DNA of 64,000 nucleotides from DASVFB01 sp963766345 (GTDB taxonomy: Bacteria; Actinomycetota; Thermoleophilia; Gaiellales; Gaiellaceae), in assembly GCA_963766345.1 (NCBI GenBank), contig CAVXZL010000012.1, positions 186,001 through 250,000 of the forward strand, given 5' to 3'. The notes under the pieces were generated by a model that had not been told where the DNA came from, made no database searches, and worked only from the letters and a program-made list of their open reading frames with translations. Positions 33,633 to 42,634 of this stretch are shown here, piece after piece. A program made the position numbers and the translations under genes. Positions within the stretch are counted from its first letter, which is position 1, and the number at the start of each line of letters is the position of its first letter.

Positions 33633-34633
33633 CCCTTCTTGCCCTGGACCGCGATGCCGCGGATGAAGTACTTCTGGAACGCGGCGAAGAGGATGATCAT
33701 CGGCAGGATCAGCAGGAACGTGCCGGCCATGATCACCTGGTAATCGCCCTCGCCGCCGCCGCCGGCGTTGAACCGGTCGAGCAGGATCTTCATGCCGAGC
33801 GGCGCCGTGAAGAGCGCCTGGTCGCGCAGGTAGATGAGCGGCGTGATCAGGTCGAACCACTTCGCCTGGATCTCGAAGATGAACGTGACGATGAGCGCCG
33901 GCTTCGCGAGCGGCAGCGCGATGCGGCGGAACATGGAGCAGTAGCCGTCGCCGTCCATGCGCGCAGCCTCGAAGTAGTCGCGCGGGATCCCCATGAAGAA
34001 CTGTCTCTGCAGGAAGATGTAGAACGCGCTGCCGAACATGTTCGGCACCCAGAGCGGGTACTGCGTGTTCGTGCCGATGTGCGGCAGGATCGGGTGCGCC
34101 ATCGTGAACTTGCCGATGTGGTTCCAGAGCAGGTAGACCGGGATCATCGTGACTTCGCCCGGCAGCATCAGCGTCGCGAGCAGGACCCCGAAGAAGAAGT
34201 TCCGGAGCGGGAAGCGGAAGTACGCGAAGGCGAACGCGACCAGCGCGCTGGCGAACGTCGTGAGCGCCGCGCCGAGGCAGCTGATCCAGATGCTGTTCCA
34301 CATCCAGCGCGCAACCGGCGCGACGTTGAAGAGCTTCTGCGGCGCGGGGCTCGGGATGGCCTTACCGCTGAAATTCCACGACCAGTGTTGCGGCAGGAAC
34401 GCGTTGTCGAACGTCTCGCCGCGCGGCTTGAACGCCGCCGCCGCGAGCCACTCGAACGGGTAGAGGAAGAGGATCGCGAGGCCGATCAGCAGCAGGATGA
34501 AGAAGGCCTTGACGATCCAGCTCGCGTCGGGCCGCGACCGGTACCACGGCCCCTGCTCGCGGACGGTCGGGAGCGGCGCGGCCGCGCCCGCCGTGAGCGG
34601 AGGCGGAGCGTTCTGCTGCGTGCCGACGCTCAT
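33629..34633 (-). CDS. Sugar ABC transporter permease (MalG-like)
   Basis: This 334-residue inner-membrane permease has a hydrophobic N-terminal helix (AFFILLLIGLAILFLYPFEWL) and five further helices. The EAA coupling loop reads DYFEAARMDGDGYCSMFRRIALPLAKPAL, which contacts the ATPase. The C terminus QKYFIRGIAVQGKKG is typical of the MalG/UgpE group. The ATG overlaps the MalF-like stop (ATGA). Together with the binding protein and the ATPase at 41454 it would import oligosaccharides for the cytoplasmic glycosidases. Confidence 0.9.
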   Translation of the reverse strand: MSVGTQQNAPPPLTAGAAAPLPTVREQGPWYRSRPDASWIVKAFFILLLIGLAILFLYPFEWLAAAAFKPRGETFDNAFLPQHWSWNFSGKAIPSPAPQKLFNVAPVARWMWNSIWISCLGAALTTFASALVAFAFAYFRFPLRNFFFGVLLATLMLPGEVTMIPVYLLWNHIGKFTMAHPILPHIGTNTQYPLWVPNMFGSAFYIFLQRQFFMGIPRDYFEAARMDGDGYCSMFRRIALPLAKPALIVTFIFEIQAKWFDLITPLIYLRDQALFTAPLGMKILLDRFNAGGGGEGDYQVIMAGTFLLILPMIILFAAFQKYFIRGIAVQGKKG

Positions 34634-35602
34634 CGAGACGACCCCTGGTAGTAGACGAAGCGGCGGCTGACGAGGATGTTGATGAGCGTGATGACCATGC
34701 TGATCGCGAAAAGCAGCCAGGCCATCGCGGAGGCGAAGCCCATGTTGAAGAACTCGAACGCGTTCTTGAACAGGTAGATCGAGTAGAAGAGCGCCGCCTC
34801 GGGTTGCGAGCCGCCCGCGCCGAAGTACGCGGTGTACGCCTGCGTGAACTGGTTCAGGCCCGCGATTGTCAGGATGATGAAGACGAAGAAGAGCGCGGGG
34901 CTGATCATCGGCAGCGTCACGTCCTTGAACCGGCGCCATCTGCCGGCGCCGTCCATCGAGGCCGCCTCATAGAGATGCTTCGGCACGCCGTAGAGCGCGG
35001 CGAGCAGGATCACCATCGTGCCGCCGCACGCCCAGATGTCCATGATCGCGATGCTCGGCTTGATCCAGTGCGGGTCGGTCGTCCAGTAGGGGCCCTGGAT
35101 GCCGATGAAGCCGAGGGCGCGGTTGACGATGCCGACGGTGCCGTTGAAGAGGAAGAGGAGCATGACGCCGATCGCCACCGGCGGCGTGATGTGCGGGAGG
35201 TAGAAGATCGTGCGGAAGGCGCCGGCGAGCTTCTCCGTCACGCGCATGAGGAGCATCGCGAGCAGCGAGCGCGACGATGATCTTCCCCGGCACCATCATC
35301 ACGGTGTAGATGAAGGTGTTCTTCAACGACGCCGTGACCTTCGGGTCGTTGAGCAGCTGGTGGTAGTTCTTGAGGCCGACGGTCTTCGTCGGCTCGAGGC
35401 CGGCGATCTGCTGGAGGCCGTAGTTCGTGAAGGAGTAGTAGAGGCTGAAGAGCATCGGCCCCAGCGTGAGGACGAGGAAGCCGAACAGCCACGGCAGGAT
35501 GAACAGGTACGCGACCCACGTCTCGCGTTCCTTGAATCCGGCAAACCAAAGGCGGGTCCTCGAAGGGCCCGACGCCTTGGATCGCACCGCGACGCTCGTC
35601 AC
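34630..35602 (-). CDS. Sugar ABC transporter permease (MalF-like), frameshifted
   Basis: The N-terminal part (FILPWLFGFLVLTLGPMLFSL, then FIYTVMMVPGKIIVALA) and the C-terminal part (FYLPHITPPVAIGVMLLFLFNG and the EAA loop YEAASMDGAGRWRRFKDVTLP) are in different frames. An extra base at about 35264 separates them; removing it restores a normal permease of about 323 residues. GTG 35602 or 35587 are possible starts, both after the intercistronic hairpin. If the insertion is real, the importer would be dead. Confidence 0.85.
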
Positions 35603-35640
35603 CGCGTCGGGATTATTGCTTGTTGCCGATGCTCTAAACC

Positions 35641-35668
35641 GTGTCGGGCTCCCGAGGGAGCCCGACAC
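35641..35668 (-). terminator. Intercistronic hairpin after the binding-protein gene
   Basis: A perfect 13-base-pair stem (35641-35653 with 35656-35668) has a 2-base centre and is followed on the minus strand by GGTTTAG. Such hairpins commonly sit between a highly expressed binding-protein gene and its permease genes, reducing read-through and protecting the upstream mRNA. Confidence 0.75.
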
Positions 35669-35720
35669 GATCTTCGATTCATTCCGCGGCGCTCGTCAGG
35701 AGCCCGCGAATACTCCGGTG

Positions 35721-37058
35721 CTACTTGTTCGCGTTGATTGCCGCCTGAGCTTCCTTCTGGGCCTGGTTCAGCGCCGCGCTCACCGACTGCTGAGCCCGCG
35801 AGGACGCGGTTGATCGCGTTCGTGTAGGCATCCACGAACTGCTGCCCGCCGGGGTTGGCCGGGAGCTCGAAGCCGTACTTCGACGCGTGCACGAGGGTCT
35901 GCACGGCCTTGTCGAACTGCGGATGACCGAACGACTGGTACACGTCGTTGTAGATCTTGGCGTCCGCGACCGAGTTCGCCGTGTAGAGCCCGGTGAACGT
36001 CGAGTGCGACGCCTTGCGAGCCGCCTCGCGGGTCTTCGCCGCGGCGAGCCACGCGTTCACCGACGTGACGGCCTTCATGTACGCACAGCGCGTCGGCCTT
36101 GTTCTTCGAGCCCTTCGGGACGACCCATGCGTTGCCGCTGAAGTACGTGATCGGGCCGCCCTTGCGGTTCTGGAAGAACTTGGCGACGAGGTCGACGTTC
36201 GGCGAGTTGTTGGAGAACACGTTGTAGATGAAGCTCTCCATCGGCCAGAACGCGAGCTGGTCCTTCACGAGCGGGTTCTGCGCGCCGAAGAAGTCGAACG
36301 TGTCGCGGAACGACTTGAACTTGTTCCAGCCGCCCTCCGCGTTGATGATCGACACGGCGTAGGTCAGCGCCTGCTTTGCATGCGGCGTGTTCAGCTTCGC
36401 GTGCAGACCGTCCTTCGAGATGATGTCGTCACCGAACCACCTGACCCAGAGCGGGAAGAACTCCGGGATCTTCGGGTCGAACCCGATGCGGGTCAGGTCG
36501 CCGCTCCCGTTCCTCTTCGTCAGCTTCTTCGCCGTGGCGAGCAGCGCCGCCTTGTTCTTCGTCTGAGCCGCGCTGATCGGCACACCCGAGTCCTTGAACG
36601 CGCTCTGGTTCACGATCAGCGTGATCTGGTTCGTGAACTCGGGCAGGCCGTAGACGTGGCCCCGGTACGTCATCGCGTTCATCGCCCCGACGCGGTACTG
36701 CTTCTTCACCGACTTGACGCAGGAATCCATCGGCTGAAGGACGCCCTTCGACGCGTACTGCGCGACGCGCGGGCGGCTCATGCGGACGAGATCGGGCACG
36801 TCGCCCGAAGCGAGACGCGCAAGGAAGACCTGATCGTTGAAGTCGCCGGCGGGACGCTGGATCGACGTCCCCGAGCAGGACGCCGGCCGCATACTTCGCC
36901 CGGTTCTCCTGCACGTCGTCGCCGGGCCCGTAGCCGTAGATGTTGAGCGTGCCTGCGCCCGACTTGTCCGAGCGCGCGATCGCCGAGGTGGCGACGATCG
37001 CCGAGAGCGCCGCGGCGATTGCGAGCAGCACCGCGAGACGCTTCCTGTGACCCTCCAT
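35721..37058 (-). CDS. Sugar ABC transporter substrate-binding protein, three frameshifts
   Basis: This is an extracellular family 1 binding protein. A signal peptide (KRLAVLLAIAAALSAIVATSAIA) without a lipobox is followed by RLASGDVPDLVRMSR, YGLPEFTNQITLIVNQSAFKDSG, FFPLWVRWFGDDI and FSGNAWVVPKGSKNKADAL. The frame changes at about 36874, 36085 and 35793; deleting one base at each gives a continuous protein of about 444 residues ending in QAAINANK. GGAGG precedes the ATG. It should capture the oligosaccharide taken up by the two permeases. Three insertions in one gene point to sequence error or decay. Confidence 0.85.
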
Positions 37059-37130
37059 ATTGATCCTCCGGTTAATCAGATAGGTGCGCCGGGGAGTCGG
37101 CGCTCTGGCACGAAACCACAATTCCACTGC

Positions 37131-37163
37131 GTGGCGCATAGCCACTTTAGCCCAGTTTTACAA
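37131..37163 (-). promoter_or_regulatory. Promoter of the ABC operon with GTGGC palindrome
   Basis: TTGTAA (37163-37158) and TATGCG (37140-37135) are 17 bases apart on the minus strand. A GTGGC-N5-GCCAC inverted repeat (37131-37145) covers the -10 and could be an operator. A leader of about 70 bases separates this from the binding-protein ATG. Confidence 0.5.
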
Positions 37164-37202
37164 GCGATAAACGCCTCGGGGCCGGAACCTTTACAGACGG
37201 AT

Positions 37203-37985
37203 TTACCTAACTTTTCCTGCCGAATGGCGTTGCACGACCGCAAGCCTGGACCGCCACGGCCAGAAGCTTGGATTCGCTCCCGCAATCATGGCGCCGGCGC
37301 CCCAGTCGACGTGTTCCTCCGCCCCGTCCCGGAAGATCGGAGGGTCGGCCGGATCCCGGTACTGGAAGAGCACGTTCCGCCGCGTGCGCGTGCTGCGATT
37401 CACGCCCGAGCCGTGGATCGTGAGGTAGTTGAAGAAGAGCACGTCGCCCGCGGCGGCCGGGCAGGCGACGCCGCTCTCGAGCGAGTAGTCCAGCGTCTTC
37501 GACTCGCCGCTCGCCTCGAGCGGGCCGAGGCGGTGCGAGCCCGGGACGACGTGGAGGCAGCCGTTCTCCTCGTCGGTGTCGTCGAGATGCACGCTCGCGG
37601 CGAGGACGGAGTGGCGCTCGTGCGGAAAGTACGGATAGTCCTGGTGCATCGGAAACGGAGCGCCCTGCTCGGGCGGCTTCACGAGCATCTTCGTGTGGTG
37701 CAGCTGCACGTTCGGCCCGATCAGCTGCGTGAGCACCTCGACGAGGCGCGGGTGAGCGACCATCCGCGTGAAGACGCCGTCGTGATACGTCAGGTCGTGG
37801 AAGCCCTTCAGCTGGAGCGACGGGTCGACGCCCGCCCAGGTGTGGCTCTTGTCGTGCGCGGTGGCGGCCACGGTCTCGAGGATGCGTCCGATCGCGTCGC
37901 GCATCTCTTCGACTTCGTCCTGGTCGAAGACGCTGCGCACGAGGACGTAGCCGTTCTCGCGGTAGCTGTCGGCCTCGGTGCTCAC
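37203..37985 (-). CDS. Phytanoyl-CoA dioxygenase (PhyH) family protein
   Basis: This 260-residue Fe(II)/2-oxoglutarate oxygenase fold has the iron ligands in FPMHQDYPYF (HxD) and the distal His in YLTIHGSGVNRS, with the 2-oxoglutarate-binding Arg nearby (STRTRRNVLFQY). Bacterial members hydroxylate very varied small molecules. Its GTG overlaps the glycosidase stop (GTGA), so it belongs to the MBL-GH operon, where an oxidative step on a sugar or glycoside is possible but unproven. Confidence 0.85.
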   Translation of the reverse strand: MSTEADSYRENGYVLVRSVFDQDEVEEMRDAIGRILETVAATAHDKSHTWAGVDPSLQLKGFHDLTYHDGVFTRMVAHPRLVEVLTQLIGPNVQLHHTKMLVKPPEQGAPFPMHQDYPYFPHERHSVLAASVHLDDTDEENGCLHVVPGSHRLGPLEASGESKTLDYSLESGVACPAAAGDVLFFNYLTIHGSGVNRSTRTRRNVLFQYRDPADPPIFRDGAEEHVDWGAGAMIAGANPSFWPWRSRLAVVQRHSAGKVR

Positions 37986-39649
37986 GGGCGTCGATCCTTC
38001 CAGGCCGCCCACGCCCTGCGCAGCGCCGCGTAGTCGTCTTCCTCGAGCTCTTCGCCGGTGGAGTCGATGTGCGTGGCGTAGTAGAGCGACGGCACGCCGG
38101 TCTCCGGCTTGCGCTCGAGGAACGCGCGCCACTCGCGCTTGTTCGGCATGCGCCAGTCGTCCGTGTCGATCGGGAGCTCGGGGCACGCGGCGCGCACGAT
38201 CTCCGCGCGCGCGGTCATCTGCTCGACGACGTCGCCGCCGATGATGTCGTTGAGGCGGATCATGTCGGTCACGTCGACGAAGCTCGGGTGCGGCGTGTGC
38301 GTGATCACGAGCGCGTCCGGCTTCGCCTCCTTCGCGGCCGCGTAGACGATCGACAGAAGCTCGTGGAGCAGCGCGATGCCCGAGCTGCCGCCGGTCGCCG
38401 TGAGCGCGATGCCGGTCGGGGTGCGCGCGGTGAAGTCGACCTTGAGGCCGTCGGCGTCGAGGCCGCCGGGGCCGAGCATCGCCATGACGATCTGTCGAAG
38501 CTGCACCCGCGCTGTCTCGTTGTCCGGGTCGACCGCGACGGGGTCGCCGTCCGGGTTCGTGATGCAGAGCTCGGCCGGCAGGCCCTCGGGATCCCACGCC
38601 TTCCACCAGAGGAGGACGTGCTGGCCGCGTGCGTGCCGCTCCGCGATCCAGGCTCGGAGGTCGGGCCACTTCGCCGCGTCCGGCTCGTTGCCGCCGTACG
38701 TGGCCTGCCACTTGTCGTCGAGGACGATCGTGCCGGGGACGAGGCCGTGCTCCTCGAGGTGTGCGAGGAAGCCGTCGTAGCGTTCCTGCGTCGCGTAGTC
38801 GCGCGCGAGGCCGCCCTCGACGAGCTCGAGGCGGCACTGCGCGCCCCAGCCGCAGAAGATCGGCTCGCGCCACCACGCCGGCGACTCGCGCGGCAACGGC
38901 TCCGGCGCCGCACCGCGCGCGGTCAGGTCGTCTCGGTGTCGGCGGAGCCCCACCTGCGGGTCGGGCACGTGCGGCGTGACGACGAGCGTCGGCGTCGCGA
39001 ACTCGCCGTCGACGCTCGTTCGGCCGTCGTAGTCGAGCTTCAGCGAGAAGCCGTTCACGGTGCTCTCCAGCGCGAGCTCGGCGAAGCGGAGGTCGGCGAC
39101 CGGCGCCGAGACGCCGAGGTCGAGCCACGTCGTCCCGTCGCCGAGCGCGACGTAGAGCGGCGCCGGCGTGAAGAGCCAGCGGCCGCGGCCGGGCTCGCCG
39201 TCGCCGACGACGCCGATCAGCGTGCCCTCCGCGAGCGGCCGGACATGGCCGGCGCCGTCCTCGGGGCTCGGCGTGAAGAGCGTCTGCAGCGGGCTGCGGC
39301 TCGAGACATGCCCGAGCGGCGCGCCGTGGATGAGCGAGCGCCCGCCGAGGAGCCGCACGTCCGCGATCGCGCCGTGCCCGTCCACGAACGACTGCACCTC
39401 GACGCAGGTGTCGAGGCAGCGGAGCTCGAGCCACGCGCGCTTCCAGAGCGTCGAGCGGCGCTCGACCACGAACGTGGCGTCGCCCTGCTCGGCAGGCGAG
39501 ACGGCGAGCGTCTCGTCGACGGCGTCGACGGTGTCGACGGCCGCAAGAAGCGAGAGCGTGAGCAGCAGCTGTCCGTCCGTCGACGCGAGCGTCGCGTAGC
39601 GGCCGTTCGGCGCGAGCTCGAGGCGGTACACGTCGTTCGCGAGCGTCAA
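37982..39649 (-). CDS. Clan GH-D (GH31/GH36-like) alpha-glycosidase
   Basis: This 555-residue protein has an N-terminal beta-sandwich, then a TIM barrel with PGTIVLDDKWQ, AERHARGQHVLLWWKAWDPEG, the probable nucleophile Asp in DGLKVDFTA and a later DTDDWRMP that may hold the acid/base. This matches alpha-galactosidase and alpha-glucosidase-type retaining enzymes of clan GH-D; the exact family is uncertain. The TTG start overlaps the MBL stop (TTGA). There is no signal peptide. Confidence 0.78.
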   Translation of the reverse strand: MTLANDVYRLELAPNGRYATLASTDGQLLLTLSLLAAVDTVDAVDETLAVSPAEQGDATFVVERRSTLWKRAWLELRCLDTCVEVQSFVDGHGAIADVRLLGGRSLIHGAPLGHVSSRSPLQTLFTPSPEDGAGHVRPLAEGTLIGVVGDGEPGRGRWLFTPAPLYVALGDGTTWLDLGVSAPVADLRFAELALESTVNGFSLKLDYDGRTSVDGEFATPTLVVTPHVPDPQVGLRRHRDDLTARGAAPEPLPRESPAWWREPIFCGWGAQCRLELVEGGLARDYATQERYDGFLAHLEEHGLVPGTIVLDDKWQATYGGNEPDAAKWPDLRAWIAERHARGQHVLLWWKAWDPEGLPAELCITNPDGDPVAVDPDNETARVQLRQIVMAMLGPGGLDADGLKVDFTARTPTGIALTATGGSSGIALLHELLSIVYAAAKEAKPDALVITHTPHPSFVDVTDMIRLNDIIGGDVVEQMTARAEIVRAACPELPIDTDDWRMPNKREWRAFLERKPETGVPSLYYATHIDSTGEELEEDDYAALRRAWAAWKDRRP

Positions 39650-41391
39650 CGGACGTACACGAGCGCCTCTGCCTGCTGTCCGAACCGCGTCTCGCCGACG
39701 GTCAGGTCGGCGGCGATCCGCCCCGAAGCCGCGCCGGCCTCGACCTCGAACGTGACGACCGCCTGGCTACCGGCGTCCAGCTCGACGTCATGCGTGTCGG
39801 GCTCCGCGCTCCAGCCGCCCGGCAGCACGAGCCGAACGGTCGCGGTCTCGCGCTGCTCGAACGGGTTGCGGACGGTCACGTCGAGCGAGACCGTGCCGCC
39901 CGGCGCGACCGTCGACCGGTACGGCTCGATCCACGCGCCGAAGCCGCGCTCGCCGAAGCTCTCCGCCGGCAGCAGCTCGTCATGCAGCTCGGCAAGGCGG
40001 TGAGCGTCGGCGACGAGCGCGTCGATGTAGCCGCCCTCGACCGCGTGCGGGAAGAAATGCCCGCCGAGCAGCAGGTCCGGCCGCACGCGACGCAGCAGCT
40101 CGCCGGTCCGGATGAAGTCGCGCCGCGCGAAGCGGTTGCGGTACTGGTAGTTCAGCGTCGTCGGCGAGTACTGGTCTCCGATCGCGAGGACGCGGCGACC
40201 GTCGACCTCGAACGCGACGGCGCACGCGAAGTAGGTGTGGCCGGGGAGCGGATAGACCGTCAGCTCGTACTCGTGCCAGGCGATCGGCGTCTCGAGCGGC
40301 AGCGCGCGGTCGACCCGGATCGGCTCGGGCCAGAGGCACGGCAGGTCGAAGCGCTTCGGGTCCTCGAGCACGGGCACGACGTGTTCCGCCGTCCAGACCT
40401 GCGCACCCTTGACGTCTCGGATCAGGTTGAGCCCGGCGACGTGGTCGTCGTGGAAGTGCGTGACGACGACCGCCTCGACGTCGAGGCTTTCGAGCGACCA
40501 CAGCAGCGGCCGGCGCCACGTTGCCATGTCGTAGCCGAAGTCGATGCCGAGCGCTGTCCCGCTCTCCGAGCGGAGCAGGTACGTGCTCGCGAACGTCGTC
40601 CGGTTGCGCAGGAGGTGCGGCGTGATCTCCTCGAGTGGGCTCGCGAGCCGGTCCTCGACCCCCGACGGCTGGCCGAGGCGAAGCGCAATGAGCTCCCCGA
40701 GGCGCGAACGCACGCGCGCGAGCGCGCCGGGCGGGTCCTCGATCGCGTCGCCGTGCGCGGGCAGCAGGATGTCGGGCTCGAGCGCCGCGAGCGTCGCGCA
40801 CGAGACGATCGTCGACTCCTGCCCCTCGACGCCGCTGTACGACCACTGCGTCGCCGCAAGCGACCAGACCATCCCGTCGCCGTAGACGAGGTCGCCCGTG
40901 AAGGCGAGCTTGCGGCCGTCCGCTTCGATGACGTAGGCCACAGACCCGGGCGTGTGCCCCGGTGTCGGCAGCGTCAACACGTCGATGCCGCCGACACGCA
41001 TTGTCCGGTACTCGGCGACCGTGCCCGTGACCGGAACCGACTCGAGCAACGAGAAGCGGTCTTCGCGCAGGTCGTAGTCGATGTCGATCGGACGCCGCAG
41101 CCAGTGCCCGGACGCGTCCGCGATCAGCTCGGCGTCGAAGGGCGGCGCCCAGATGCGAATCCCCGCGTCCGCCGCACGGCGGAGGCCGCCGAGCGAGTCG
41201 CGGTGGTGGTGCGTCAGCAGGACGTCGGTGACCCGTTCCACGCCGAGCGCGCCGAGGTGGTCGAGCACGTCACCGTCGCCGAAGTCGACGAGCACCGCGT
41301 CGGCTCCCGAGCGCAGGACGTAGACGTTGCACGTGTCGCGGAAGAGCGACACGCCGGGCGACACCGCAGTCGGCTGCGACCCCTCGCGCAT
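39646..41391 (-). CDS. Tandem metallo-beta-lactamase-fold protein with NEW3-like tail
   Basis: This 581-residue protein has two MBL domains. The first (about 15-215) has THHHRDSLGG, PTPGHTPGS, FTGDLVYGDG and LPAHGD. The second (about 255-450) has VTHFHDDHVAG, LPGHTYF, AIGDQYSP and LGGHFFPH. Both keep the His/Asp metal ligands. A C-terminal beta domain (APGGTVSLDVTVRNPFEQ) resembles the NEW3/Ig-like modules of glycosidases. It heads an operon with a glycosidase and a PhyH protein. The substrate is unknown; a lactonase or other hydrolase is possible. Confidence 0.78.
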   Translation of the reverse strand: MREGSQPTAVSPGVSLFRDTCNVYVLRSGADAVLVDFGDGDVLDHLGALGVERVTDVLLTHHHRDSLGGLRRAADAGIRIWAPPFDAELIADASGHWLRRPIDIDYDLREDRFSLLESVPVTGTVAEYRTMRVGGIDVLTLPTPGHTPGSVAYVIEADGRKLAFTGDLVYGDGMVWSLAATQWSYSGVEGQESTIVSCATLAALEPDILLPAHGDAIEDPPGALARVRSRLGELIALRLGQPSGVEDRLASPLEEITPHLLRNRTTFASTYLLRSESGTALGIDFGYDMATWRRPLLWSLESLDVEAVVVTHFHDDHVAGLNLIRDVKGAQVWTAEHVVPVLEDPKRFDLPCLWPEPIRVDRALPLETPIAWHEYELTVYPLPGHTYFACAVAFEVDGRRVLAIGDQYSPTTLNYQYRNRFARRDFIRTGELLRRVRPDLLLGGHFFPHAVEGGYIDALVADAHRLAELHDELLPAESFGERGFGAWIEPYRSTVAPGGTVSLDVTVRNPFEQRETATVRLVLPGGWSAEPDTHDVELDAGSQAVVTFEVEAGAASGRIAADLTVGETRFGQQAEALVYVR

Positions 41392-41397
41392 TGCCGG

Positions 41398-41444
41398 AGT
41401 ATGCAGCGGCGGCGCGATTCGTTCGCGCGGCTACCGGGTAGTGT
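41398..41444. promoter_or_regulatory. Divergent promoter region
   Basis: The 62-base gap between the MBL and ABC ATPase genes has CATACT (41403-41398, minus) six bases before ATG 41391 and TAGTGT (41439-41444, plus) nine bases before TTG 41454. Both genes therefore appear to start near-leaderless transcripts. Confidence 0.4.
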
Positions 41445-41453
41445 TTCGCCGCC

Positions 41454-42627
41454 TTGGGAGAAATCGTTCTCGACCACGTCGTCAAGGAGTTCGCCGGTGG
41501 GGTGCGCGCCGTCGACGACGTCGATCTGACGATCGGAGAGGGCGAGTTCATGGTGCTGGTCGGCCCGTCCGGCTGCGGGAAGACGACGCTCCTCCGTTCG
41601 ATCGGCGGCTTGGAGAAGGTGACGGGCGGCCGGATCCTGATCGGCGAGCGCGACGTGACGCGGCTCGAGCCGGCCGACCGCGACCTGGCGATGGTCTTCC
41701 AGAACTACGCGCTCTACCCGCACATGACCGTGCGGAAGAACCTCGGCTACGGACTCCGTGTCCGGAAGACGCCGAAGCCGGAACGCGAACGGCGCGTCAA
41801 CGAGGTCGCGAAGATGCTCGGGCTCGAGGAGCTGCTCGACCGGCGTCCCGGCCAGCTCTCCGGCGGGCAGCAGCAGCGCGTGGCGATGGGCCGCGCGATC
41901 GTGCGCGAGCCGCAGGCGTTCCTCATGGACGAGCCGCTGTCGAACCTCGACGCGAAGCTCCGCGTGACGATGCGCACGTCGCTGCAGCACCTGCACGGGC
42001 GCCTCGGTACGACGACGATCTACGTGACGCACGACCAGGTCGAGGCCATGACGCTCGGCCAGCGCGTCGCCGTCATGCGCGACGGCAAGGTGCAGCAGGT
42101 CGACGAGCCGCAGGTTCTCTACGACGAGCCCGTCGAACACGTTCGTCGCCGCGTTCATCGGCTCGCCCGCGATGAACCTCGTCGAGGCGCACCTCGACGA
42201 CGACACCGTCACGTTCGGAGCACACAAGATTCCGCTCGACCGCAGCCATCGGCCGCGTGGAACGGTGAACGGCGAGGTCATCCTCGGCATCCGGCCGGAG
42301 GCATTCGAGGACATCGCCTTCGCGCCCGAAGGCCTGCCGACGCTCGACGTGGAGGTCGCCGTGCTCGAGGAGCTCGGTTCAGACGCGCACGTCTTCTTCC
42401 CCGTCCAGGCGCAGCAGGTCCTGATCGAGGACGCGATGACCGATCAGCCGGAGGACGAGACGACGCTCCTCGCCGACGAGAAGGAGCGCTCGCTCTTCGT
42501 CGCGCGCGTCGACGCACGGACGGACGCGCGGATCGGCAGCACGATTCGTCTCGCCGTCGAGCCCTCGCGCCTCTACTTCTTCTCGCCGGACACCGGCGAG
42601 AGCCTGACGAACGGCGTCGCGGCCTAG
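41454..42627 (+). CDS. Sugar ABC transporter ATPase (MsmX/UgpC-like), frameshifted
   Basis: The nucleotide-binding domain is complete: Walker A VGPSGCGKTT, Q-loop MVFQNYALYPHMT, signature LSGGQQQRVAMGRA, Walker B AFLMDEPLSNLD and the switch VTHDQVEA. The C-terminal TOBE domain (FIGSPAMNLVEAHL, ILGIRPEAFEDI) is read one frame later because of one extra base at 42134 or 42135. Corrected length is about 390 residues. It probably energises the permeases encoded on the opposite strand. Loss of TOBE would affect regulation more than ATP hydrolysis. Confidence 0.9.
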
Positions 42628-42634
42628 CCGCTTC

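Noticed and set aside
35721..37058. Programmed ribosomal frameshifting in the binding protein or permease
   Set aside because: Three shifts in one gene, no slippery heptamer or conserved pattern, and the same type of insertion occurs in unrelated genes; sequence error or decay is simpler.
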